From Sipunculus nudus (Eukaryota; Annelida; Sipuncula; Golfingiida; Sipunculidae), in NCBI GenBank assembly GCA_026874595.1, contig CM049316.1:49604695-49668694 (forward strand): a stretch of DNA of 64,000 bases, read 5' to 3'. A model generated the notes under the pieces. That model searched no databases and was not told the origin of the DNA. It saw only the letters and a list, made by a program, of their open reading frames with translations. Of the stretch, positions 21,770 to 32,158 are shown piece by piece. The position numbers and the translations under genes are program-made. Within the stretch, counting starts at the first letter, position 1; each line of letters starts with the position of its first letter.

Positions 21770-23385
21770 TGAAAGATTTCAGGGCGATGATGGAATTCTC
21801 CTAGCCAAGATGGTGGTAAACCCGAACAAAGTCTACATTCCCTTGCGATTCGCTAATCTCAGCGACCAACCTATTCAACTTGAGAAAAACGACATGGTTG
21901 CTCATGGACATCCTGTGGCCCAGATGACTTCTATTTCAACTGAACCTGAGACTGAAAATTCCTCATCTCTAGAGAGTGACACCTTCGTGCAAGTCCCTAA
22001 ACACCTGACAACGCTCTTGGATGAATGTACATCAGAACTAAATGAAGAACAACGCCAAGCTGCTCAGCAAATGCTCTGCAAGGTTCAGCATGTTTGTTCT
22101 AGGGACAAATATGATCTGGGTAGAACTAATCTAATCCAACACAGTATCAACACTGGTGACGCTCAACCTATCAAACAGGCACCACGGCGACTTCCATTAG
22201 CTAAGAAAGAGGAGTGTATACAGGAAATTCAGCGGATGCTCAAGCAGAATGTCATCGAGCCTTCAAATAATCCCTGGAGCAGCCCTATTGTGCTGGTCAG
22301 AAAGAAAGATGGGTCAACACGTTTTTGTGTGGACTACAGGAAATTGAATAATGTTACTCTCAAGGACAGTTATCCTCTTCCAAGGATTGATGACTCACTA
22401 GATGCCTTGGGTAGAGCCAAGTGGTTTTCCACATTCGATCTTGCCAGTGGGTACTGGCAAGTGGGCATGAAACCTGAAGATGCCCAGAAGATAGCCTTTG
22501 CCACATTCACAGGCCTGTATCAGTTTAAAACAATGCCATTCGGTCTGTGCAACGCACCAGCGACCTTTGAGCGCCTGATGGAATGCGTCCTGGCAGGCTT
22601 ACAATGGCAGACTTGTCTACTGTTTATAGATGACGTCATTGTTTTTAGTCCTGATTTCGACAGTCACCTTGAGAGACTTCAAGAAATCATCTGTAGGATC
22701 GGCAAAGCTGGACTTAAGCTGACTTCGAAAAAATGTCACTTATTCAAGAAAAAGGTGGAATATCTGGGACACATTGTTTCTGCAGAAGGAATCGCGACCA
22801 ATCCTGAGAAAATATCATCAGTGAGAGATTGGCCCATCCCCAGCAACGTCACCCAGGTAAAGAGCTTCTTAGGACTCTGTTCGTATTACAGAAGATTTGT
22901 CAGGGACTTTGCAACCATAGCCAGTCCTCTGCATACTGTTTTGAAACAGCAAAGTCATTTCCACTGGAATGATGCCTGCCAAGAAGCATTCTCTAAACTC
23001 AAGGATGCCTTATTGTCAGCTCCTATACTTACTTACCCCACTGGCACGGATAATTTCATTCTCGACACAGGTGCCAGCAATACAGGTATTGGTGCTGTAC
23101 TATCGCAAGTGCAGGAGGGTTACGAGAGAGTCATCGCCTATTATAGCAAGTCTTTGTTAGCAAGTGAGAAAAACTACTGTGTAACCAGGGAAAGCGGTCC
23201 GCCACTTTCATCATTACCTGTATGGTCGTAAATTCCTAGTGAGAACCGACCATGGTGCTCTTACTTGGCTCTTGAATTTCAAGGAACCAGAAGGCCAACT
23301 CGCTATATGGTTTCAACAACTCGGTTGTTACGATTTCCACATATAACATAGAGCTGGGTCAAAGCACAAAAATGCAGATGCTTTA
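21759..23385 (+). pseudogene. Gypsy pol: reverse transcriptase and RNase H
   Basis: The longest open piece (to 23231) has RT motifs WSSPIVLVRKKDGS, FDLASGYWQV (Asp227), TMPFGLCNAP and FIDDVIVFS (IDD at 290-292), then KCHLFKKKVEYLGHIVS. RNase H begins at FILDTGASNTGIGAVLSQ near residue 430. After CVTRE a frame change with loss of several codons occurs (about 23190-23215). The rest, with HYLYGRKFLVRTDH, continues in another frame and is stopped by TAA at 23344-23346. Confidence 0.92.
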
Positions 23386-23796
23386 TTGAGACGCCCATGT
23401 TCTACCTCTCCTTGTAAGCACTGTGATGGACAGGAAGAGCAGGAAACAGTGAGAGTTCAACTCCGGTCAACTGATACCCCGCAATACTGTGCTATGTCAG
23501 GCATGCCTTCAACTGCAGTTTCCTTGCTCGCCGAGAGGTCTTCAGTAGATATTCGACAACTCCAACTTGAGGACCCAGCTGTTAGGCCCATTCTCCTGTG
23601 GAAGGAGGAGAGAGACCAACGACCTTCTTGGAAGGAAGTCTCACACTTATCTCCGGCCGTCAAATCCTATCTCGGCCTGTGGAAACAATTACAAGTCATC
23701 AATGGAATACTGTACAGAAGGGAATCAGATCCTGTTAAAGGCACTACACGGTTATTAGTATTACCAAAGGGACATATTGGAGAAATCTCACGATGA
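23386..23796 (+). pseudogene. Gypsy pol: RNase H-integrase connection
   Basis: This is in frame with the preceding RNase H tail after its TAA. It has the linker typical of Gypsy pol (IRQLQLEDPAVRPILLWKE, INGILYRRES). The frame ends at 23796, and the integrase zinc region continues one frame over from about 23775, so another indel lies there. Confidence 0.8.
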
Positions 23797-25042
23797 CGTC
23801 ACAGCAGGCCATCTTTGTGTAAAACGGACGCTTGCTAGGGTTAAACAACGCTATTTTTGGGTGAGCAAGCCTTGTCAAGATCGGAAAGGACCTCTCAAGT
23901 CCAAACGGTCACCGATGACCAAATATAATGTTGGAGCGCCAATGGAAAGACTAGCCATGGATCTCATGGGACCATTTCCCGAGTCAGGTTCTGGTAATCG
24001 CTACATATTGGTGATTGCCGACTACTTCTCAAAGTGGACGGGGGCTGGGCCATTCCAGACATGGAAACTTCCACGATATGTCTTCATCAACCAATTTGTT
24101 AGCTTGTGGGGTCTGCCACTCCATGTCCATTCCGACCAAGGAAGTCAATTTGAGTCGAACGTTTTCAAGGAGCTGTGTCAGTAACTTGGCATAAAGAAGA
24201 CAAGAACCACGAGCTATCGACCACAAAGTGATGGAATGGTTGACAGATTTAACTCTACTCTGCAGTCGATAATAGCTAAATTCGTCTCAGACAACCAAAG
24301 GGACTGAGACGAACATATCCAGTTGCTTATGTTAGCCTACCGAACTTCAGTGCATGATAGTTCCGGATTCTCACCCTCCATGGTTATGTTCGATTGGGAA
24401 CCGCGTCTTCCGGTGGATATGATGATGGGCAGCCCGCCTCAGGAACACAAGCCTCTGAGTCTATCTCAATATGTAGACAACCTAAAGGATAAACTACACC
24501 ACATTCACAAATTGGCTCGTGAAAAACTCTTTGCAGCTAGTGAGAGACAGAAAAGTTACTATGACCGGCGGGAACATCGGGACGACTATCAGCCAGGTCA
24601 AGCAGTCATGATACGGTACCTTAGGCGCCGCAAAGGATATTCACCCAAACTTCAGAAGCGATGGGACGGGCTTTATCTGGTGTTGCGCCTAATCAGTGAT
24701 TTTATATACGAAGTCCAGAAGACTCTCCGAAGTAAACCGTTCACCATCCATCATGACAGAATAAAGCCTTATCATGGCACCTTTGACCATTGGCTCGAAA
24801 ATGCACCAACAAGACTGGAGGAGGATCAACAAAAGGCACATGAATTACCTGAGCCTGAAATTGAGGGGCCTGAGAAAGATACAACAGGAGCAGAAAATGT
24901 GTATCACTTACCTGTAAAGCCGGCCACCACCACGTCTAGTAATGAAACTATAGAGAGCTCATCTGAGGATGAGGTACCAGCTCCTGTTAGAACTAGAAGT
25001 GGTCGTCGGCCAAAACCAGTCCAACGATTTTCCCCGACTTAA
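23777..25042 (+). pseudogene. Gypsy pol: integrase
   Basis: One frame is interrupted by TAA at 24182-24184 and TGA at 24305-24307. Its zinc-binding part keeps two His (SHDD, AGHL), but the usual CxxC pair is reduced to a single Cys (SKPCQDRKG), which suggests a small deletion. The catalytic core has Asp in LAMDLMGPFPES and Asp in VHSDQGSQFES. The position of the catalytic Glu is Asp (GMVDRFNSTL). The C-terminal part has a GPY/F-like module (LQKRWDGLYLVLRL, IHHDRIKPYHG) and an acidic then basic tail ending at 25042. It would have inserted the cDNA. Confidence 0.92.
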
Positions 25043-25200
25043 TGACCTTTTCATTAAATATCCTAGAAGCATGTGTTTGTTTGATCTTGTGTTTGCGGAT
25101 TGCTGCATAAGAGCTTTCTAACACTAACTATCGCGTCAACGCCGCTGTCAACTTTTATTTTCTACTCCTCTTATCAGAATACACCGAAAGCCAGCGTAAA

Positions 25201-25222
25201 ATAGTTTTGTTTTGTATTGCAG
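25201..25222 (+). promoter_or_regulatory. Likely 3' splice acceptor ahead of accessory ORF
   Basis: A T-rich tract ending TTTTGTATTGCAG closes at 25222, five bases before ATG 25227. It suggests that the accessory ORF is made from a spliced subgenomic RNA, as env or ORF3 is in some LTR elements. This is an inference from sequence only. Confidence 0.5.
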
Positions 25223-25226
25223 CATC

Positions 25227-26617
25227 ATGGATTCACAACAAGGTGTCGACTCGACAGTTCTCTTCACATGCAGCAAGTGTGGTGTAAAGAAGGACAGGTA
25301 TTATAAGCTTCAACGCCATATCAAGGACCGTCATCCTCTTCGTTCTAATAGGAGAGACCAGAATCGTGAACAATGCCACTTCTGTCAGTTCAACATCGAA
25401 GCTGATGACCTAAAAGCTATGCGTCTCCACCTTCTGCAGGAGCACAACGTGAAAGTTGATAACTACTTGGAATATTGTAAGAATCCTGAAGGGAACTTGA
25501 AATCGCATGGCCAAACAAAACCTCTCACCCAAACCGGAGCAAAGCGGGCCCACAGTCATCGACGTCAGACCACAACCGTGGTACGCAACGCATTGTCTCG
25601 GACGCCAGCGGCTTCAACTGACACAAACCCAGTCCGATAAGACCTTCACTTTTCGGAGGCAAGTTAGTATCTATCATAAGAAGACCTTCCGTGGATGACC
25701 TAGAGCGTGTTTCGTCTACGTTGAACCAGAGAGAGGTGTCGCAAAAGGAGTTAACCCCAAGTCCTAAATCTACTGCGACAAGTGCCGCTGGTGACTTGGC
25801 ACTGTCACCATCCATGTACGAGGTGCCAAAATCACACCTTACCTACCTGTCCCCGTCATCGCTATGTCTACCTCTTTCATCGCTCCATCAACTACACCCG
25901 CTGTCTCTCTCTTCACCTCGAAAACAGATTCTTGCATGACGAAAGGCACCAAACAGCGAACATCTCACCATTCCATCTCACCTCTGAGGACGCCTCCTAC
26001 ACCCGGAACACTCTGGGGGAGGGTCTCTATCTCCTGGTCTGACTTCACCCGATATAAGTATCAGCTTTGACGACCAGGTTTTCATGGTTATGTCTACAGG
26101 GACAAAGACTTCCTCTTCCTGCCAGGAGGCTGCAGGACGATCGCCGCCTCAGATACAACGTTCGTCCGTTGGACAAGAGAATACGCCGTGGAGGGTAGGG
26201 TGTAACCAGAAGCATGGAGGTGCGACCCAGGGAAGGAAGCGGAAGCCAACCGCAGATAAGTGCGAAATGGAAGAGACAACAGAGTCCAGCAGGCCAAGGT
26301 TAAGGATTATCCCAACTCAGTCACCCAGAACGCACAGACAGGGTCCCAGGGAAACCTTCTTGGAGGGGGCGCCAAACTTGATCCGGAGTGCGCTGCCATC
26401 AGCGGACACTTGGTTGACAGACAACACCACATTTGAACTGTGGCCGGGGTATCTGACTGCCGTTATAAAAAGAGAATGGGAATACCTTCCAAATGGAACC
26501 ATTGTCAAAAAGGAGACCACCTTGATCAGACCAGGGACACGACAGGTAGGCCAAAGTAATGGAATCCAGTGCAACCAGGAGATGGAGCCGAAGGCCCAGG
26601 AAGCGACCAATGAGTAA
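25227..26617 (+). pseudogene. Accessory ORF with two C2H2 zinc fingers, frame-broken
   Basis: The open N-part (25227-25640, 137 codons) has finger 1 (Cys15, Cys18, His31, His36) and finger 2 (Cys50, Cys53, His68, His73), then a basic Ser/Thr-rich region. Coding-like Ser/Pro/Thr-rich sequence continues in other frames (25691-25939, 25864-26070) to a final open stretch, 26084-26617. That stretch ends with a hydrophobic and charged segment (TFELWPGYLTAVIKREWEYL) and stops at 26617. At least two frameshifts are needed to read through. It lies in the env/ORF3 position, between integrase and the polypurine tract. It may bind nucleic acid. I recognise no named family, and no signal peptide or membrane helix supports an envelope. 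Confidence 0.65.
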
Positions 26618-26951
26618 ACCTGACGGATGGACTTATTGGATGAAGGGACCAGAAGAAGACGCAGGATGGCTACTCGATGTATAAGACTCAGTGTTATATG
26701 ATTTGCTGTTTATTTTATTATGTTATCTTATTTGTAATTTAATGGTCAGGAACTAAGCTGATGAAAGCGGGTTAAATTCGCGTGATCATAGGTATCGCTT
26801 CGTAATATAAGTTTTCTTTATTGTAATCTGTCGAATATTGGTTACATATTTGTGTTTAATATGTTTGCATGTGAAATTTCACTTCATGATTAATCCCTAC
26901 TTTCTCTAGTTCGCAATTGTTTTTAGGTAGAATTCCGGGACGGATTAGGTT
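26618..26951 (+). other. Gypsy 3' untranslated region
   Basis: AT-rich non-coding DNA between the accessory ORF and the polypurine tract. Nothing else is seen. Confidence 0.5.
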
Positions 26952-26963
26952 GAGAGGAGGGGA
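26952..26963 (+). promoter_or_regulatory. Polypurine tract
   Basis: GAGAGGAGGGGA lies immediately before the TG of the 3' LTR, the expected place for the plus-strand primer. Confidence 0.75.
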
Positions 26964-26966
26964 TGA

Positions 26967-27480
26967 TGTAACGAGGGTTGAAAAAGCGGGTATTGCTGGT
27001 AGGGACCTGTCTGACATGTTTCTGGTCGTTAAGCGGGCTTCCGTCTGTCATACGGCTTTCCGCTTGTAAACTTGGCTTCCGCTGGGCTTTTATTCCTCCG
27101 TCCGTCAAACGGGTTTCCGGAAGGGAATCTATTTAAGGGGGCGTCTGGCCATGCCTAGGTTAGATCGTCGCCAGAGCTCAACGGGTGCGGGTCGCCCAGA
27201 CAGCTAACAGCTGTCGTCTAGACATCCCAGCTCGAAGCAACACTAATCACCTTTGGTGAGATCAGCGATGCCCTTTTCTTTTAATAGTAACTTCAGGGGA
27301 TTAAACTAAATAAAATCCTTTTGTTAAATTACATTAAGGGCGATGTAATATTTTCTCTTTTCGGTATTTGATCTTTGTAATTACCCGGCAATAACCCGGC
27401 AAACTTACTAATTTCTCATTACCTCTGGCAGCTGTTTCTATGTATTTTGTTGACTTAATAAATATTACTTATATTTATCA
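26967..27480 (+). repeat. Gypsy 3' LTR (about 0.5 kb)
   Basis: It begins TGTAACGAGG after the polypurine tract and probably ends ATTTATCA at 27480. The right limit is uncertain because no second LTR is present to compare. The U3 part has four loose copies of a GGCTTCCG-type motif (27035-27120). A TATTTAA box and an AATAAA at about 27309 define R. Confidence 0.7.
27130..27136 (+). promoter_or_regulatory. LTR TATA-like box
   Basis: TATTTAA at the end of the U3-like region, about 30 bases before a GC-richer stretch that would hold the transcription start. Confidence 0.55.
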
Positions 27481-28198
27481 ACGTCTCATTTTTTTAATTA
27501 TCTCTGCATGCACTTAGCATGACCTTTGACCTGTAAGGTCACGGTCACGTTACAATACCATTGGCAGACTCATGATACATGATTTGATACATAAGTCACG
27601 TTTGAAATCCATATGGCTATCAACACTGGAGATATCATAAGAGGTGTGTGATTTTCACCAAATATGGACACATTAAAGGTCAAGGCCACTCTCATGGTAA
27701 AGATCTTGAGCCAAATGTAAATAGACCTCATCCCATAACCCATCTCTCTACATGTGCATAATATGAAAGAAATCTGTCCATTATTTTTTGACTTATAATG
27801 CTTACAGTTCTGTCAAGTGGCAATTATAGGGGTATTAAAAGGCGTAAAACAAGACAAGGATAATAGGTGGCGCCACCAGTTTCCGGTATATCACAAGGCT
27901 ATCCAAGATCTTCGGTCACCTTGATATTTGGACCAGTCCATGCAAGCTTACTTGAGATATTTAAGAATTTGTGTTATTTTCAGCAAAAATGGACCTATTC
28001 AAGGTTAAGGTCACTCTCCTAGCATAGGTCATGACCCCATTTTAAATAGGCTTCGTCCCCTTACCTATATCCATACAAATGTAAAGTTTGAAAAAGATCC
28101 GTGAAATATTTTTTGAGTTATCACGCTCACAAGGTTTTTCTGCGACGGCGGCGGGACCGTCGTGAAACCATAGTACCCCGACTTTGTCTGGGGATACA
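27481..28198 (-). mobile_element. HINE-like element, TATCCCC family, right part only
   Basis: From about 27580 it is colinear with 55540-56095 and 61530-62120 (CATATGGCTATCAACACTGG, GGTGGCGCCACC near 27868). It ends TTTGTCTGGGGATACA at 28198. The left end with ACTAG is missing, probably lost near the Gypsy LTR. Confidence 0.75.
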
Positions 28199-30158
28199 AT
28201 AATTTTGTAGAAGAACACTATTGCAGTCCTCAGTTTGAAGTAGACATAATAATGACCATAAGACCAACTTAAGCTTTTCTGATATGACTGAAAGGACCAT
28301 GTCCTAGGATACTTCTTTTGAAAAATTGAACGATTCAACTTGACAGTTTCATCATTATAAGCTGAAAGAGGCTAAAATTATGAGGGTTTGTCCATAAAAA
28401 AACAGGTCAATGAAGGTGGCACCACAAAATCTGCAACTTCAAATATGAGTCATGTGACCAACATTTGCACAATACTTGGTAATGCTAGCTTCTTTCATTT
28501 CTGAGATTACAATGTCAATATGCTTACTTGGCCAAATGAATGTTCAAATTCGTGTAACTCCACTAAATTTCATCAAATGCAAACCATTTGAACAAACTTG
28601 AGAGGGCTTGCCTCTGGGATCATTTCTGAAAAATATAAAACAATTTGGCTGGACCGTTTACAAGTAGAAAACTTTTAAAAGTTTTTCAGCTTTTTCCCTA
28701 TAAAATCTAAGTAAATGCAGATAGCAAAAAAAATAAGCTGAATGCAACAATATTTTATATGTGACTGATTATTGCATAAAATCTGGGGATGGTAGCTCCG
28801 GCTATTCCTGAGAAATTATGGGTTAATGTACAAATTACCAATGACCCCCGTACAAAAAAAAGGTCAATGCAGGTGGCGCCACCTATACCTGAATTTCAGC
28901 CAAAATTCACCGTACTTGAACTATTCAAACAAACTTGAGAGAGATGTAATAAAAGATTATTTCTGTGAAATACTGAACATTATGCCTCGACCGTTTTGGA
29001 GGAGAAGATTTTTAAATTTTTTTGGCTTTCTCTCTAGAAAATCTAAGAAAATGCAGAGTTTTTCAGATGGCTAATTTTTTGCATTAAATTTCATGATGCT
29101 AGCTCCAGTCGTTTTCGAAATAGTATGGGTTAACGTACAGACGACGGACGCCGCCACACCATCGCATTAACTCACAGGTTCGCTAAATATTACTACAGAT
29201 GCATATTGAATGCAAAATTATAATACAGATACATCTCACTGATGGCAAAATCTTGAATAAGGTTGAGTATGGATACCAATTATTTAAAATCCATGTACAG
29301 CCGTCATTATATACCCATAGAGAGCTGTATACCTGTGATTGTGAACATTCCCTGGCTGAGGAATATCTAAAATCATAAATCTACATTTTTTAAAAGATTT
29401 TAAAAAACATTCTTGTCAATTTTAACCATAGATAACCTGAAATCTAAATGTCTATAGGCATGATGTAATGGATGCTGATAAACTGGTGTATCTGCTTCAC
29501 ACAGCTAACATATAAAGTTTGTTTGGAACCATAAAAGACAATTATTATAAGAATTATTCAGAGGATTATTCTTGTAAAATATCAAACAAATTGGCCTCAG
29601 ACGAGTCAGTAAAAAAACGTTTTATAGGGTTATAACCATTCGGACAAACTTGAGAAAGATTGTTCCAGGAATCATTTCTGTAAAATATTGGACAATTTGG
29701 CTGAACAGTTTCAGGGAAGAAGATTTTTAAACCTTTTTTAGCTTTTTCCCTATAGAATGTAAGAAAATGCAGTTAGCCAAAAAATAAGCAAAATCCGATC
29801 AGTTTTTTAGATGACTAAATTTTGGCAAAATATTTCCTGATGCTAACTCTGGCAGTTTTCAAGATAGTATGGGTTAAAGTACAGACGCTGGACGCCGGAC
29901 GACGGACGCCGCTACACCAACGGATAAGCTCACAGACAGACTTGTAGACAAACAAAGCTGATAATATATGAAGTTTCAATTATTTCTTAAATTTAATATA
30001 TCAAATGTTTTAAAGTTTAACATCTGCAATAATACACAACTGAATAAATAAGTTGCTTTCAAATTTCAGACTTTAATAGCTTAAATCAATACACATACAG
30101 CATATGAAAGTTATATCAACAGTACTTGTAGGAAAATTTCATAATTAATATATATTTA
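28199..30158 (-). repeat. Degraded HINE-like repeats, TTCGCTAAA-end family
   Basis: Copies are recognised by GAACAAACTTGAGAGAGAT, GTTTTGGAGGAGAAG and TTAGCTTTTTCCCTATA. One right end is near 29187 (CTCACAGGTTCGCTAAA), and a weaker one is near 29940. GGACGCCGGACGACGG runs precede the ends. 29190-29590 and 29950-30158 hold AT-rich sequence with no recognised feature. Confidence 0.6.
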
Positions 30159-31190
30159 ACTAGAACACGGGTAGTCGACAAGCGACTACGTGTATCCGCC
30201 GAAATCAGAGTAGGACGGGTGAAGTGAGGCATGGATTGAGTAACAAGGGGAAATAGAGTGAGATGTGTTGCTTATTAGCATTTATGTCTGCAGCCGAAAT
30301 GTGTATGTAGGTTGTGCCACCTACCACAAAATCCAGAAAGCTTTCAAAGTTGTTTACAAATGCAAAAAGTCAAACCACTGCTGAGATATGAGTGATTTTA
30401 TCCCACGGCAGGCAAACAGACGGACCCTGTGCAAATAATGGTTGCAGGTGGCGCCACCAGTTTTACGTATGATTAAGAGCTATGTGAGATCTATACACAT
30501 GCAAAATTTTGGTCCAATCGGCCAAACGGTTCCCGAGATATGAGCTTGGATGTCTGCAGCGTAAACTAGAATGTAGGTGGCGCCACCTGTCATAAAATCA
30601 AGAAAGCTGTCCAGGATGTATAAACCTGCAACATTTCAGGTGGATAAGTCAAACCACTTCTGAGATATTAGTGATTTTTATCCCAAGGCAGATGAACAGA
30701 TGGATGTTATGCATAAATATTTGCAGGTGGCGCCACCAGTTTTGCCTATGATGAAGAGCTATGTGAGATCTATACACATGCAAAATTTGGCCCAATCGGT
30801 CAAGCGGTTCCCGAGATATGAGCTTGGATGTCTGCAGAGTAAACGTGAATGTAGGTCGCGCCACCTGTCATAAAATCGAGAAAGCTGTCCAGGACGTATA
30901 AACCTGCGAAATTTCAGGTGGAAAAGTCAAACCACTGCTGAGATATGAGTGATATTATCCCAAGGCAGATGAACAGATGGACGCTGTGCGAAAATGGTTA
31001 CAGGTGGCGCCACCATTTTTAGTGTATGTTATAAAGCTATCAAAGGGCTACATTTGTGCAAAATTTTTAGCCTGATCGGTCAAACGGTTTCTAAGATATG
31101 TGGGTTTAAGTGTGGAAACAGACACACAAATGGATGCTGGGCAGCGAGGAAAGGTCAGAGGTCAACCAAAAATGAGGGCGCAGCAGTTCA
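30159..31190 (-). mobile_element. HINE-like element, GTAGTCG-hairpin family, with ~279-bp array
   Basis: The left end is ACTAGAACACGGGTAGTCG at 30159, where GTAGTCG pairs with CGACTAC. Inside, a 277-281-bp unit repeats, with GGTGGCGCCACC near 30446, 30727 and 31004. A second half-unit has a GGTSGCGCCACCTGTC variant. The right part ends near GGTCAACCAAAAATGAGGG, shared with 34338-35652. The exact right end was not fixed. Confidence 0.75.
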
Positions 31191-31342
31191 CATGTGACCT
31201 GATGATAAACCCGATTCACTTAAAATGCAAACTAAGTTTTTTCAAACAGTTGAAAGATATAGTTCCAATAATCTGGGAATTCTGCTTCTAGACTAGACGT
31301 CTAGACGCTGTGTCTAGACGTCTAGACACATTGTCTAGACAC
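31191..31342. repeat. Cluster of TCTAGAC palindromes
   Basis: 31287-31342 holds six copies of TCTAGAC, including two GTCTAGAC palindromes and AGACGTCTAGAC. The preceding 96 bases are unique. Function unknown. Confidence 0.75.
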
Positions 31343-32158
31343 CCGCCAGAGCCAGGTCAGTTGCCATGGTGATGTCTGGACCCCACCTGTTTGTACTGAG
31401 TGACCTCTTGACTTGGCTGCAGAAACTCAGAATGTTGTGAAATATGATTTTAAACACAGAAAGCCTTTTTTTATTGGCTACAATGTTTTTGTAAAGCTTT
31501 ATTTACCCAATTTATTTTTATAAAATCGCAGAACCCTACCATAGAATAATTCTTGAAAAGTTTAAACCATTCAGCTTAACAGTTTCATCATAAATCAGTG
31601 TATAAGCTATAAGAGTTTAAATTACATTTTTGCTTGTAAAAAAAACACATCAATGTAGGTGGCGCCACCAATACCTCAATTTCAGATATGACATATGTGA
31701 CAAAACATTGGTATAAAATTTGGTGATTATAGCTCTAGCCGTTTCTGAGATTTTAATTTTAGTGTGCTTTTTTGGACAAATGACTAAGTTCAACTTCCTG
31801 TAACTCGGCCAAAAATCTCCGAACTGGAACCATTCGAACAAACTTGAGAGAGATTGTTCCAGGGATTATTTCTGTGAAACATTGTACAATTTGGCTACAC
31901 TTTTTCGGAGAAGATTTTTAAAGCTTTTTTAAGCTTTTTCCCTATAAAATCTAAGAAAATGCTGTTAGAAAAAAAAAGAAACAAAATCCGATAGAGTTTT
32001 TCAGATGACTGATTATTTGCAAAAAATTTGGTGATGCTAGCTTCTGCCGTTTTTGAGATAGCTTTGGTTAACGTACCGACGACGCACGACGCACGACACA
32101 AGACGTACGACGGACGACACAGCACCATCGCATAAGCTAACAGGTTCGTTAAAAAGAA
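31343..32158 (-). repeat. HINE-like repeat, TTCGCTAAA-end family
   Basis: Right end CTAACAGGTTCGTTAAAA at about 32157, preceded by GACGACGCACGACGCACG-type runs. GGTGGCGCCACC is near 31659. The body is colinear with 44350-44840 and 50570-51047. 31343-31600 is less clear. Confidence 0.65.

Larger units (their letters stand above)
19947..27480 (+). mobile_element. Ty3/Gypsy LTR retrotransposon, 5'-truncated and decayed
   Basis: The order is gag, protease, RT, RNase H, integrase, an accessory zinc-finger ORF, polypurine tract and 3' LTR. Gag sequence starts abruptly at about 19947 against repeat DNA, with no 5' LTR or primer-binding site. At least four nonsense codons (20319, 23344, 24182, 24305) and several frameshifts were seen. 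The domain order and the IxDD and DSGST motifs are those of Metaviridae-like elements. The copy cannot be functional. Confidence 0.93.
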
